DNA of 64,000 nucleotides from Anaerotignum propionicum DSM 1682 (GCF_001561955.1 NZ_CP014223.1:2852001-2916000), one strand, 5' to 3'. Positions 52,833 through 62,835 are shown, counted from the first letter of the stretch. Translations and numbers: made by a program. The notes: a model not told the origin generated them from the letters alone.

Positions 52833-53868
52833 ATCGAGCATCATCTTTTAACAACTGCACAACCTTATCAATTTCTTCCTTGGAAACATAATTATGGGTC
52901 ACAAACCGCATCATTCCGTTGTCCTCACCGTTGATGCGTACATCATGCTCAGCCATATATTTTACCAATGTAGCAGAATCCATGGGGAAGTCCTTTAGGC
53001 GGAAAAACACCATATTAATTTGCTGACGTTCCTCATAAACCTCCAAGCCTTCAACTTCTTTCAAGCTTGTACACAAATATTTTGCATTATCATGATCTTC
53101 CTGCAATCTTCTTGACATTTCCTTCAGTGCAAGAATACCCGCTGCCGCCAAAATACCCACCTGACGCATACCGCCACCAAGAATTTTCCGCTTTCTTCTC
53201 GCCTTGGTAATAAACTCTTTGCTACCCATCAATAGGGACCCGGCGGGAGCACAAAGGCCTTTGGACAAGCACACAGAAATGGTATCTGTATATTGCGCCA
53301 TGTCTTTTACATCCACATTTAAATAAGTAGCTGCATTAAAGATACGTGCACCATCAACATAAACGGGCAATTGATATTTTTCAGCAAGCGCCTTCACTTG
53401 TTTCATATACTCCAAAGACCGTACCTGACCATCAGAATCTGCATTTTCATAACTAATCAGCGCAGTTCTTGGTTGATGAATATCATCTGGGTCTTTTCTG
53501 ATATAGTGCTCAACCAAATCCAGAGACATTTCACCCTTAACATTGGGTACAGAGCGCAACTGTGCACCTGCAATGATTGCGGACGCCCCTACCTCATGGG
53601 CAATTATATGGCAGTTATCAGGAAGGATAACCTCCTCACCCCTTTGTACATGGGTGAATAAAGCAAGCTGATTGGCCATTGTCCCCGTGGGAACAAAAAG
53701 GGCACTTTCTTTGCCAAAAATTTCAGCAGCCAATCTCTCCAGCTCATTGATTGTGGCGTCGTCTCCGTAAACGTCATCGCCAACCACAGCGCTTGCCATT
53801 GCTTTTCTCATTTCTTCCGTTGGTACAGTTACTGTGTCACTTCTGAAATCAATTTTTCCGTTAATCAA
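52831..53868 (-). CDS. ltaE: L-threonine aldolase (low specificity)
   Basis: 345 residues, PLP fold type I. IDFRSDTVTVPTEEMRKAMA, GDDVYGDD, PTGTMANQLAL and the lysine site VCLSKGLCAPAGSLL are characteristic. It splits threonine or allo-threonine into glycine and acetaldehyde. Translation appears to start at TTG (53868), with GAGGAGG 8 bases upstream inside the end of the ABC-F gene; no ATG is near. The gap to that gene is 3 bases, so translation is coupled. Confidence 0.93.
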   Translation of the reverse strand: MINGKIDFRSDTVTVPTEEMRKAMASAVVGDDVYGDDATINELERLAAEIFGKESALFVPTGTMANQLALFTHVQRGEEVILPDNCHIIAHEVGASAIIAGAQLRSVPNVKGEMSLDLVEHYIRKDPDDIHQPRTALISYENADSDGQVRSLEYMKQVKALAEKYQLPVYVDGARIFNAATYLNVDVKDMAQYTDTISVCLSKGLCAPAGSLLMGSKEFITKARRKRKILGGGMRQVGILAAAGILALKEMSRRLQEDHDNAKYLCTSLKEVEGLEVYEERQQINMVFFRLKDFPMDSATLVKYMAEHDVRINGEDNGMMRFVTHNYVSKEEIDKVVQLLKDDAR

Positions 53869-53871
53869 CCC

Positions 53872-55500
53872 TTACGCCTCCTCTGTCAATTTTAAGCGCA
53901 AATTATTAATCTCTTCATCTTCCAAATATTCATCATAAGTCATTTGTCTGTCAATGATTCCACCTGGTAGAATTTCAATAATCCTATCAGCAATGGTCTG
54001 TACAAACTGATGGTCATGAGAATCAAAAAGCAGTGTACCTTTATATTCAGACAAACCTTCGTTTAACGCGGTGATTGCCTCCAAATCCAAATGGTTTGTG
54101 GGCTCGTCCATAATCAATACGTTGGCACCGCTCATCATCATCTTACAAAGCATGCAACGAACTTTTTCACCACCGGACAGAACATTGGCAGATTTCAAAG
54201 CTTCCTCACCACTAAAGAGCATGCGTCCAAGCCATCCACGAATATCCGCATCATACTGCTCGCCTTCCTTGGCAAAGGGTCTCAGCCACTCAATCAAAGA
54301 TTCTTTGCAGCCTTCAAAATATTCTGAATTATCCTTAGGGAAATATCCTGTTTTGGTTGTAATGCCCCATTTGAATTTGCCTTCATCAGGCTCCATTTCC
54401 CCCATCAAAATCTGGAATAAAGCAGTTCTTGCAATTTCGTCCTTGCCTACAAAGGCAACCTTTTCGTTAGGACGAATCATAAAACTAATGTTATCCAAAA
54501 TCTTTTTGCCATCAATTGTTTTAGAAATATTCTCTACCAATAAAACATCATTTCCCACTTCTCTATCTTGCTTAAAGCTACAGAAGGGATAGCGTCTACT
54601 GGAAGGCTTAACGGTATCCATCTGAAGGTTATCCAACAATTTCTTTCTGCTGGTCGCCTGCTTAGCCTTAGAAGCATTTGCGCTAAAGCGCTGAATGAAT
54701 TCCTGTAATTCCTTCATTTTCTGCTCTGTCCGTTTATTCTGGTCTTTAATTTGACGCTGGGTCAACTGGGTAAAGCTATACCAGAAATCATAGTTACCAA
54801 CAAACATTGTAATTTTACCATAATCAATATCCGCAATATTGGTACAAACCTTGTTTAAGAAATGTCTATCATGGGATACAACAATAACGGTATTTTCAAA
54901 GTTCATTAAGAAGTCTTCTAACCATCTGATTGCATGAATATCCAAATGGTTGGTTGGCTCGTCCAGAAGTAAAATATCAGGATTTCCAAATAACGCCTGA
55001 GCCAAAAGCACCTTTACCTTCTGGGTACCTGTCAATTCCTTCATTTTTACATAATGCAATTCATTGGTGATACCCAAGCCGTTTAACAAGATTTCCGCAT
55101 TAGATTCTGCAGACCATCCGTCCAATTCTGCGAATTCCCCTTCCAGCTCAGAAACCTTAATACCATCCTCATCGGTAAAATCCGCCTTGGAATAAAGCTC
55201 TTCTTTTTCCTTCATAATTTCATACAATCTTTTATGACCATACAAAACCGTCTGAACAACTTCCAATTCATCAAACAGGAAGTGATCCTGCTTCAAAACA
55301 GCCATTCTTTCGCCGGGAGTTATAAATACAGAACCTTTGTTGGGTTCAATTTCCCCAGATAAAATTTTTAAAAAAGTAGACTTTCCGGCGCCATTGGCAC
55401 CAATGAGTCCATAACAATTTCCTTTTGTAAAGTTAATATTTACATCATTAAAAAGCACTCTGCCCCCGTATTGAAGGCTGACACCTTGTGCTGCGATCAT
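53872..55500 (-). CDS. ABC-F family ATPase (YbiT/YkpA-like)
   Basis: 542 residues, two ABC cassettes, no membrane part. Cassette 1 has GANGAGKST and LLLDEPTNHLD; the linker (about residues 235-300) is basic and helical. Cassette 2 has the signature LSGGEKVR and LIMDEPTNHLD, but its Walker A is FVGKDEIARTAL, without the usual GxGKS/T. ABC-F proteins bind the ribosomal E site and relieve stalls; some give antibiotic resistance. This clade looks like a housekeeping translation factor, not a resistance protein. Confidence 0.9.
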   Translation of the reverse strand: MIAAQGVSLQYGGRVLFNDVNINFTKGNCYGLIGANGAGKSTFLKILSGEIEPNKGSVFITPGERMAVLKQDHFLFDELEVVQTVLYGHKRLYEIMKEKEELYSKADFTDEDGIKVSELEGEFAELDGWSAESNAEILLNGLGITNELHYVKMKELTGTQKVKVLLAQALFGNPDILLLDEPTNHLDIHAIRWLEDFLMNFENTVIVVSHDRHFLNKVCTNIADIDYGKITMFVGNYDFWYSFTQLTQRQIKDQNKRTEQKMKELQEFIQRFSANASKAKQATSRKKLLDNLQMDTVKPSSRRYPFCSFKQDREVGNDVLLVENISKTIDGKKILDNISFMIRPNEKVAFVGKDEIARTALFQILMGEMEPDEGKFKWGITTKTGYFPKDNSEYFEGCKESLIEWLRPFAKEGEQYDADIRGWLGRMLFSGEEALKSANVLSGGEKVRCMLCKMMMSGANVLIMDEPTNHLDLEAITALNEGLSEYKGTLLFDSHDHQFVQTIADRIIEILPGGIIDRQMTYDEYLEDEEINNLRLKLTEEA

Positions 55501-55644
55501 AGTATATTCTCTCCTTTTTTCAAGTCAATCCTTTTTATTATAGCATCATCCCACAAAAAAAACAGTATTATTTATGAAATCCATTCATTATCAGCACTTC
55601 TTACGTTTTTTTACTGAAATTCATCCCTTTCCTCTTCATTTTAC

Positions 55645-55676
55645 CAAAAAAATAAAACCCCTGTTTTCACAAGGGT
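55645..55676 (-). terminator. Terminator of the lipoprotein gene
   Basis: ACCCTTGT pairs with ACAGGGGT, followed by TTTTATTTTTTT on the minus strand. Confidence 0.85.
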
Positions 55677-55766
55677 CTCAGGCTATCGAAATAAAGTAAC
55701 TATTCTTTGAAAAATGCACTGCTCTTTCAAGGTTTTTTCATGTGCCTGAAAAAGCACACGCTTTAT

Positions 55767-56660
55767 CTACTTTTTATCCTTTGCAGAATTGCTTTCTATC
55801 AAAGAAATTTCTTTTTCATAATTAATGGCACTTCTCGCTCCAGATGGAATATCTATCTTTTTCACTTCTCCCAGCTTAGAAATATTTTGCGTAATCGTAT
55901 ATTTTTCAACCTTGATAGACTCAGTACCTTCCTGCCCCAATTCCTGCAAAACATGGTTCATAACAGTTTCTAAGGTTTTCCCAAAATCAACGGTAAAGGA
56001 AAGGGGTGTTCCATCCTCTTTTAACTGAATTTCAAAGGGAACTGCTTCCACATCAGAATAATAATTTTCACCAACACCATTCATTCCCGCAATCTGTAGG
56101 AAAAATCCCGCTTCGGATACGTCATAAACCTTTTGCGCCGGTATCTCTCCGGTTATGGTCACAATACCGCTTTTTGCAGAAACCAGCTTCCATTTATCCC
56201 CTGCATCCAACAAAATACTCATATCCTTAACGGCATCATACATGCCCACAAACTTCTTCGCATTTTCTTCTGCCAATGTCATTTCTGTCCACTGTCCATC
56301 ATATGACATATACATGTTTACATCATCATTCACTTTTTCCAAATACATTTGAGAATCCATCGTTGTCTTTCCAAACAAGTCTTGAGTTAAAATCCCCACT
56401 GCCAATGGTTCTCGAAGCATTTCAATTTTAGCTTTTGAAATTGTTTTGTCTTCCTCTTTACCCATTTGCGCCTCTGCATAAAAATCAGCGGCAAAGCTTG
56501 GGGCTGCTTCCAGCTTCGCCTTCGCCGAAGCAATATAATTCTCTGTTCCGCCTTCGGCCAAAGCTACTTCCACATTGGAGGTAGGTTTTGCATTGCATCC
56601 ACTTAAGAAAACCATTACACATAAAGCCATAGTGATTGCAACTTTAATTTTATTTTTCAC
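55767..56660 (-). CDS. Lipoprotein, LppX/DUF6612-like
   Basis: 297 residues. The signal MKNKIKVAITMALCVMVFLS ends in a lipobox LSGC. The mature part has the pattern of LolA/LppX-like half-barrels (SAKAKLEAAPSFAADFYAEA; MYMSYDGQWTEMTLAEENAK; LSFTVDFGKTLETVMNHVLQ). It is anchored outside the membrane; function unknown. The 450-bp region upstream (56661-57112) holds only a hairpin (GGATGTC/GACATCC, near 56711-56735) and no gene. Confidence 0.8.
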   Translation of the reverse strand: MKNKIKVAITMALCVMVFLSGCNAKPTSNVEVALAEGGTENYIASAKAKLEAAPSFAADFYAEAQMGKEEDKTISKAKIEMLREPLAVGILTQDLFGKTTMDSQMYLEKVNDDVNMYMSYDGQWTEMTLAEENAKKFVGMYDAVKDMSILLDAGDKWKLVSAKSGIVTITGEIPAQKVYDVSEAGFFLQIAGMNGVGENYYSDVEAVPFEIQLKEDGTPLSFTVDFGKTLETVMNHVLQELGQEGTESIKVEKYTITQNISKLGEVKKIDIPSGARSAINYEKEISLIESNSAKDKK

Positions 56661-57112
56661 CCTAACACCTCCTTTAGCAATTCATCAGAAACCATAAAAA
56701 TTACGGGATCAGGATGTCCATAAGGTCGACATCCATTGAAAAAAGCTCATTTGCTTTTAGCCTTTTTCAATTATCCTTTAACAAATAGTTGCGCCCTTGC
56801 TACCAAAAGGTCATTGAAACGCCTATTCCTCTGGACTGGGGCAATGCCCATCCTAGGGATTCTTTTTTCATCCGCCTTCACATTCATAGCCTGCCAATCA
56901 GACACCGCATGAGTAAAGTGGTGCTTTCAGTGAAGAAGATAAGAATTCATAAATTTATGGTTACATTTATTCTATCCAAATATATATGCCCTTTCAAGGG
57001 ATTTTGAAATGTTTCAGAAAAATATAAGAAATGCTTCTTTTTCTTAATAGTTCTCTCCACTTTTCCGATATTTTCTGGAATTTTTTTACTTTATTCGCCA
57101 CTTGGACTTTTT
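56661..57112. other. 450-bp gap, no gene seen
   Basis: Apart from the GGATGTC/GACATCC hairpin near 56711-56735 and a CCCTTTCAAGGG palindrome near 56990, nothing is recognised. It must hold the lipoprotein promoter. Confidence 0.5.
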
Positions 57113-57835
57113 TTAATCCCGCACAATCTCCGCCAAATGGCAAATTACCTCACCTGCTAAAACCATCCCGGCTGACGGAGGCACAAAAGAGAGGCTGCCC
57201 GGTATCTGTCTCTTTCCGCTTTCCCCAGACTCCCGTGGTTTTCTCGGCAGTTCCTTGGAAAAAACCACCTTAACGTCTCGTATGTCTCTATCTTTCAGTT
57301 CTTTGCGCATCACCTTCGCCAAAGGACAAACAGAGGTCTTTGCAATATCCGCCACTTCAAATTTGGAAGGGTCAATCTTATTTCCCGTTCCCATACAGCT
57401 AATGATGGGCACGCCTGCTTTTTTTGCCTCTTCAATTAATATTATTTTGGAGGTAATCATATCTATGGCATCCACGATATAATCGTATTTCCCAAAATCA
57501 ATCAAACCTCTGTTTTCATTGGTAAAAAAAACAGAATGTGTCTCCACTGTTGTTTGCGGTAAAATATCATAAATACGTTCTTTCATTACCTCTGTTTTAA
57601 ACTGCCCCACAGTTTTTTGGGTTGCAATGAGCTGGCGGTTCATGTTTGTTAAGGACACACAATCACCATCAATCAGGGTTAAATGCCCGATTCCTCCCCT
57701 TGCCAATGCTTCCGTGGCAAAGGAGCCGACTCCACCTATTCCAAAAACAGCGACCTTTGCCTGCTTTAACTTGCTTAAACCGTCTTCCCCCAACAAAAGC
57801 TCTGCTCTGGATAACTCGTGTAATTCTTTCTGCAT
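57113..57835 (-). CDS. tcdA: tRNA threonylcarbamoyladenosine dehydratase
   Basis: 240 residues, E1-like fold. The ATP loop is VFGIGGVGSFATEALARGG, then DGDCVSLTNMNRQLIA; DYIVDAIDMITSKIILIEEA and SVCPLAKVMRKELKDRDI complete the TcdA/CsdL pattern. It cyclises t6A at tRNA position 37 to ct6A. It lies 1 base after the FUSC-HAD gene. Confidence 0.93.
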   Translation of the reverse strand: MQKELHELSRAELLLGEDGLSKLKQAKVAVFGIGGVGSFATEALARGGIGHLTLIDGDCVSLTNMNRQLIATQKTVGQFKTEVMKERIYDILPQTTVETHSVFFTNENRGLIDFGKYDYIVDAIDMITSKIILIEEAKKAGVPIISCMGTGNKIDPSKFEVADIAKTSVCPLAKVMRKELKDRDIRDVKVVFSKELPRKPRESGESGKRQIPGSLSFVPPSAGMVLAGEVICHLAEIVRD

Positions 57836-57836
57836 T

Positions 57837-59204
57837 TCATTTCACCTTTTTCTTTTTTTCATTCCTCAGCTCTTTAGGCAAAGATTGCCAAGGCAAAGGC
57901 TCATATATGTGGAACATCTTACGGACAATGCTGTCACCTGCGCCCCTTAGCTGATAGTCCGCCGCCTTTACGGCATCTTCGCTGGCATCAACCGTTACAA
58001 AGGACAAGTCTGCTGCCTGCATCATGGACGCATCATTCTTGTTACTTCCGAAAACCACCGTTTTTTTCTGAGGCATCTTTTCCAAAAGCCTATTCATCAT
58101 ATATTCCTTTGTGGCATTTTTATGATAAATTTTTAAATGACAGTAGTCTTTTGGGGTCTCCAATTTATCCCTCAAAAAGAGAAGTTCTCTCTCTTTATCT
58201 ATTTCAACCAATTTTTCCGTAACAAAGTCCGCAGTCTCATCCTTTACTACAAGGAGAATATAAACTACAATGCCCTCCTCGGGACGCTCTCCATAAACAT
58301 AGTTTCTATGGGGGGAAAGACGCAGTTGGTGATAAAGCTTTTGTTCTTCTTCATTTTTAAAGTCATGATAATAAATCAGCAGAACATCCTGCCAAACTAC
58401 GTTTAAAAAATAATGTAAATCCAGCTCCCGCAAAAAAGCTTCAATCTTCTCCGTCATCGCCTTGGAAAGACCGTGACAAGCTAAATAACGCTTCTCATTC
58501 ATATCATAAAGCACAGCCCCATCCATTGCGATAATTGGCAATTTCATATGAAGCATGCCTATATCCGCCATTAGTGATGCAGGCGTACGTTCCGTTGCAA
58601 TGGTAAACGCCATGCCATCCTTTAGCAACTGATTCAATTCAAAAATGCTATAGGGGGTCATTCCGGTTTTTTCTCCATAGATTACCCCATCAAACCCAGA
58701 TACAAAAAGAAAGTCCTTCTCTTTGCGTCGGGGTAAATGAGCCATATTTACTCCCAAAGAGACTAAAATCCCCACGATGGTTTCCACAGAACGATTGACT
58801 GCATCCATAAGGGGTGTGGAATCGCCAGTGCTTAAAGTAACACTTAATAAAACAACCCCCGCTAAAGCTGAGGCTCCTGGTTTTTTTAACAACACTGTTG
58901 TGTATAAAACAGGGATAACCGTTAAGGATATCACCAAAAAATGCACATACTCATATTCAGGAGGAATGTATAAGCTCACAGATGCCGCAATCAACCCGAA
59001 AACTGCCCCTATGATCGTTCCAATAATACGGTTAAAAGCCACATCCACACTATGCTCCACATAAGGCTGCATGCAAATAATTGCAGCAATAGCAGAAAAA
59101 ATAGGCTTACCATTTCCGCCCGTTAAACTGCTGATTAAAAAACATATTCCCACAGCGATTGCTGTTTTAATCATACGCATGCCTATTCTTGGAAAATATG
59201 CCAT
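57837..59204 (-). CDS. FUSC-type membrane domain fused to a Cof-like HAD domain lacking its nucleophile
   Basis: 455 residues from ATG 59204, which has AAGGAG 8 bases upstream; the GTG at 59213 overlaps that site. Residues about 10-155 hold about six helices of the aromatic acid exporter/FUSC type (KPIFSAIAAIICMQPYVEHS; GTIIGAVFGLIAASVSLYI). The rest is a Cof-like HAD protein with a full cap region and the motif VFGSNKNDASMMQAAD. Motif I reads VSGFDGVIY, where the usual first Asp of DxDGT is Gly. The HAD part is therefore probably not a phosphatase and may bind a ligand. Confidence 0.82.
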   Translation of the reverse strand: MAYFPRIGMRMIKTAIAVGICFLISSLTGGNGKPIFSAIAAIICMQPYVEHSVDVAFNRIIGTIIGAVFGLIAASVSLYIPPEYEYVHFLVISLTVIPVLYTTVLLKKPGASALAGVVLLSVTLSTGDSTPLMDAVNRSVETIVGILVSLGVNMAHLPRRKEKDFLFVSGFDGVIYGEKTGMTPYSIFELNQLLKDGMAFTIATERTPASLMADIGMLHMKLPIIAMDGAVLYDMNEKRYLACHGLSKAMTEKIEAFLRELDLHYFLNVVWQDVLLIYYHDFKNEEEQKLYHQLRLSPHRNYVYGERPEEGIVVYILLVVKDETADFVTEKLVEIDKERELLFLRDKLETPKDYCHLKIYHKNATKEYMMNRLLEKMPQKKTVVFGSNKNDASMMQAADLSFVTVDASEDAVKAADYQLRGAGDSIVRKMFHIYEPLPWQSLPKELRNEKKKKVK

Positions 59205-59433
59205 TCTACGCACTCCTTAAGTCTAATTTTTCTCTTCACAAGTATAAAAGCATATGTCACAGCTGTCAAGCTTCAAAAAAGGCTAAAAGTAGCAGGTATT
59301 TTGAAAACAGCAAAGAAAAAAAGCCCCACTGCTTTACACGGATTTTTTATTACAAATCCTGGAAACATAGGCTTTACATTTTTACAAACAAAGGATAACC
59401 TCTCCTGTTGAAAATCATTCCAATGAACAATCC

Positions 59434-59459
59434 GAGGCAAAGGATTTCTCCTTTGCCTC
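59434..59459 (-). terminator. Hairpin after the alcohol dehydrogenase gene
   Basis: An 11-bp perfect stem (GAGGCAAAGGA with TCCTTTGCCTC) and 4-base loop. It has no good T run on the minus strand, so it is a weak terminator. The remainder of 59205-59483 has no gene. Confidence 0.55.
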
Positions 59460-59483
59460 AAAAGTTTCACTCTATGTATTACA

Positions 59484-60578
59484 TTAAGCGGTTGCCTTCA
59501 GATTAAAATCCTCAAGCTCCAAAATTGCTGCCTTAATCATATCAGTGGTGATTTCATAAGGCGTATAGTCCAAATCATACTTTTTAACTGCTGCCTCTAA
59601 AACAGGATCCAATTCCTCAACGGAAACCTCAATATCAGACAGCTTTGTAGGTAAGTTCATTCCCTTGTAGAACGCAAAGAAACGATCCAATAAGTCATAC
59701 TGCTTATCCAGTGTCAATAAAACCAATGTGCCGTAAGAAACAACTTCGCCATGACGATGTCTTTCCTCAACCTGAGGCAGCATGGTCATACTGTTAAACA
59801 GCGCATGTGCCAAATTGGTATTATACTTATGGGAATCTACCATATTAGATACCATACCAGTGTTAATGAAAATATCCAAAGCAACCTGCTCAATGGCCTC
59901 GGAAGGGCGGTTTAACCGACAATCTTCCATAGCTTGGATACCATATTTCAGCAAAGGCTCTGTACAGCAGCTGCACATAGCAACCCCAGCCTGCTCGGAT
60001 AAGGTTAATTCCGACTCTTTGCCTCTTGCAGAAAATTTAACTTCCGCTTCCTTGCTCATGCCGTCGCCAATACCTGCCCAAAGATATACCTCTGGAGCCT
60101 CTGCGATAACCTTTGTTGAAATAAATACATGCACAGGTGGTCTTTCCACACGGAAAAAATCACGGAATACATGATTTGTGTGATAATAAATTCCCAATGC
60201 GGAAATACACGCGCAGGTCGCTGCAATGGTAGGGAAAGTGAAATAAGGTTTTTTCAGATGATCTGCAACCAACTTTGCACAATCAATCGCTTTGCCGCCC
60301 CCGACGCAAAAAACCATATCTGCTTCTTTTACCACATCCAATTGCTGCAATTCCTCAGCGTACTCAAAAGCCGCCTCTCCTTTATACCAAATAAAATCGG
60401 TAATTTTTACGGAGCTCCCCTGCGTTGCTTCCAATAAATACTCTTTGGTCTTTTCCATCGCTGTTTTGCCGCCAATGACTACCGCCTTTGTCCCATAAGG
60501 TGAACATACAGCTTCTATCTCACGATATGCGTTCTCCCCAGCTGTATAGCCAGGGAAAAAAATAGAATTACTCTCCAT
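59484..60578 (-). CDS. Iron-type alcohol/glycerol dehydrogenase family protein
   Basis: 364 residues. The nucleotide site is VGGGKAIDCAK; metal ligands are likely in GIGDGMSKEAE, NLAHALFN and RHRHGEVVSYGT. The closest style is GldA and sn-glycerol-1-phosphate dehydrogenase. A Cys-rich stretch (VAMCSCCTEPLL) is unusual. It acts on an alcohol or polyol with NAD(P); the substrate is not determined. Confidence 0.82.
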   Translation of the reverse strand: MESNSIFFPGYTAGENAYREIEAVCSPYGTKAVVIGGKTAMEKTKEYLLEATQGSSVKITDFIWYKGEAAFEYAEELQQLDVVKEADMVFCVGGGKAIDCAKLVADHLKKPYFTFPTIAATCACISALGIYYHTNHVFRDFFRVERPPVHVFISTKVIAEAPEVYLWAGIGDGMSKEAEVKFSARGKESELTLSEQAGVAMCSCCTEPLLKYGIQAMEDCRLNRPSEAIEQVALDIFINTGMVSNMVDSHKYNTNLAHALFNSMTMLPQVEERHRHGEVVSYGTLVLLTLDKQYDLLDRFFAFYKGMNLPTKLSDIEVSVEELDPVLEAAVKKYDLDYTPYEITTDMIKAAILELEDFNLKATA

Positions 60579-60705
60579 CTCGACAACCCCCTTATCGATT
60601 TAAAAACAAACCCATTTGTAAAAAGTGATACTATATATTGCGTCAAAGAATAAGGAATACTGTATATTGTATTCAAATAAAGCTTATACTTTGACTGCAT
60701 TCCGA

Positions 60706-60735
60706 AAGCCCCCGACGCCAAAAGGCGTGGGGCTT
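60706..60735 (-). terminator. GC-rich hairpin after etfA
   Basis: AAGCCCC and ACGCC on one arm pair with GGCGT and GGGGCTT on the other, with a 4-T loop on the minus strand. The T tail is short. It lies about 120 bp past the etfA stop. Confidence 0.6.
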
Positions 60736-60856
60736 GCGAAATTCTTAAGTTAAATACCGCATCATTCTTTAACCTGAGCACTCCAATAGGCTTACAAAGC
60801 ATCCAGCGGGATTTATACGGTATTGCCTTATATTAAAATATTCGACAAACAAACCC

Positions 60857-61909
60857 TTAGTTGTTTGCCTTTGCTGCTTTATATTTTCTGATTGCATCAG
60901 CCAATTTAGGCAGGATTACCTTAACGTCACCAACGATACCCAAGTCGGAAACTTCGAAGATGGGAGCTGTGTCGTTTTTGTTGATGGAAATAACCAATTC
61001 GGAGTTTTCCATACCTGCAACGTGCTGAATTGCACCTGAAATACCACAAGCCATGTACAGGTCAGGGCGTACTGTCTTACCTGTCTGACCAACCTGACGA
61101 TCTTTTTCAATCCAACCAGCGTCAACACATGCTCTGGAAGAACCAACTTCTGCGCCCAATGCATCTGCTACGTCTCTGATTAAATCGAAGCCCTGTGCAC
61201 CACCAATACCACGGCCACCGGAAACGATCAATTTTGCTTCTGTCAAGTCAACAGCCTTCTTGTCAGCCTTTACAACTTCAAGAATTTCAACGTTCATATC
61301 AGCGTCTGTAAAATCAACGTTGAATTTGATTAATTCGCCTGTTCTTGCTGTGTCTTTTGCAATTCTCTTCATAACACCAGGACGTACTGTTGCCATCTGA
61401 GGTTTTGTTCTAGGGCACATCAATGTTGCCATGATGTTACCACCGAATGCAGGACGAGTCATAAGAAGTGCTCTTGTAGGATCTTCACAGCCCATAGCTG
61501 CTTCCTTCGCGAATTCTTCTTCTGTCTTTGCCATTCTCAAGCCTGTTGTATCTGCAACCAAACCTGTTTTTACACGGCTAGCTACACGAGGAGCCACGTC
61601 ACGGCCGATGGAAGATGCACCAAACAGCATGATCTCAGGATCATATTCGTTAACGATTGCTGTGATAGCTTTTGTATAAGGCTCTGTTACATACTCTTTC
61701 AAATAAGGGCTGTCAACAAGGATAACCTTGTCTGCGCCATAGTGGAAAAGTTTGTCAACCTGACCTTCAATTTCATGACCCAACAGGACTGCAACTACTT
61801 CATCCTTGAGGTCTTCTTTTAATCTGGTGGATTCGCCGATCAGCTCAAGGCCTACGTTCTGAACCTTGCCGCTTCTTTGCTCTATTACTACAAAAATACC
61901 TTTGCTCAT
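60857..61909 (-). CDS. etfA: Electron transfer flavoprotein, alpha subunit
   Basis: 350 residues. The C-terminal FAD domain has LIVSGGRGIGGAQGFDLIRD, VGSSRACVDAGWIEKDRQVG and the block VRPDLYMACGISGAIQHVAG. It forms a heterodimer with EtfB and exchanges electrons with the dehydrogenase encoded upstream; in anaerobes such complexes bifurcate electrons to ferredoxin. Last gene of the bcd-etfB-etfA operon. Confidence 0.97.
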   Translation of the reverse strand: MSKGIFVVIEQRSGKVQNVGLELIGESTRLKEDLKDEVVAVLLGHEIEGQVDKLFHYGADKVILVDSPYLKEYVTEPYTKAITAIVNEYDPEIMLFGASSIGRDVAPRVASRVKTGLVADTTGLRMAKTEEEFAKEAAMGCEDPTRALLMTRPAFGGNIMATLMCPRTKPQMATVRPGVMKRIAKDTARTGELIKFNVDFTDADMNVEILEVVKADKKAVDLTEAKLIVSGGRGIGGAQGFDLIRDVADALGAEVGSSRACVDAGWIEKDRQVGQTGKTVRPDLYMACGISGAIQHVAGMENSELVISINKNDTAPIFEVSDLGIVGDVKVILPKLADAIRKYKAAKANN

Positions 61910-62043
61910 AGGTGTTTCCTCCTTAAATTTTTCAGCATCTTTCTAAACATAGCCTAGCTTGCCTAGAAAATGCCCTGACCCTTTGCCGTTCAAAATCTTT
62001 TTTCACGGCACATTTTATGTACAAGAAAAATCTGTTATCTAAA

Positions 62044-62835
62044 CTAGATAATGAATTTCTCTTCCAATTTATTCACAATTGCTTCTACAGCCTGTTCAGG
62101 TGTAAGGTCGTTCAATACAGTACCTGCACCCTTCATTTCCTTTGTGAAGGATTTGTATACGTTTGTAGGAGAGCCCTTCAAACCGATCATATCCAATTCC
62201 AAACCATCCTTCAATTCTTCAAAGCCAATGGTTTTGATTTCTTTGGTGTATGCTTCGAATACGCCGCCAACAGACATATATCTAGGCTCAGCCAATTCTG
62301 CAATTGCAGTCAAAAGGCAAGGTGTTTTCACCTTCACAATGTGATAGCCATCTTCAAACTGTCTTTTTACAGTAACATAATCCGCTCCTGCATCTACGAT
62401 TTCTTCTACATAAGAAACCTGAGGCAAGTGCAATTTTTCAGCAATCTGAGGACCAACCTGAGCTGTGTCACCATCGATTGCCTGACGGCCTGTGATAATT
62501 ACATCATAGCCAACTTTATCTAAAGCCGCAGCCAAAATGCCGGATGTAGCATAAGTATCGGAACCACCAAATTCTCTGGCGGAAACAAGGTAAGCTTCGT
62601 CGCAACCCATTGCCAATGCTTCTCTCAAAGCAACATCTGCCTGAGGAGGGCCCATGGATACAACAGTAACTGTGCCACCCATTTTTTCTTTCAATGTCAA
62701 GGCAGCTTCAATGCCTGTCTTATCGTCGTGGTTAATAATAGAGGGAACACCGTCACGAATCAGTGTGCCTGTTTTTGGATCAATCTTTACTTCTACGGTA
62801 TCAGGTACCTGCTTGATACAAACAACTATTTTCAT
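62044..62835 (-). CDS. etfB: Electron transfer flavoprotein, beta subunit
   Basis: 263 residues from ATG 62835, the family start (MKIVVCIKQVPDTVEVKIDP); an ATG at 62856 lies next to the ribosome site AAAGGAG and is less likely. The signature VITGRQAIDGDTAQVGPQIA binds the second nucleotide. Partner of EtfA. Confidence 0.96.
   Translation of the reverse strand: MKIVVCIKQVPDTVEVKIDPKTGTLIRDGVPSIINHDDKTGIEAALTLKEKMGGTVTVVSMGPPQADVALREALAMGCDEAYLVSAREFGGSDTYATSGILAAALDKVGYDVIITGRQAIDGDTAQVGPQIAEKLHLPQVSYVEEIVDAGADYVTVKRQFEDGYHIVKVKTPCLLTAIAELAEPRYMSVGGVFEAYTKEIKTIGFEELKDGLELDMIGLKGSPTNVYKSFTKEMKGAGTVLNDLTPEQAVEAIVNKLEEKFII

Noticed and set aside
56789-57007. 72-residue plus-strand frame in the gap before tcdA
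   Set aside because: No ribosome site, atypical composition, no recognisable pattern.
60515-60802. 95-residue frame upstream of the alcohol dehydrogenase
   Set aside because: It reads through the etfA hairpin and overlaps the next gene; no ribosome site.
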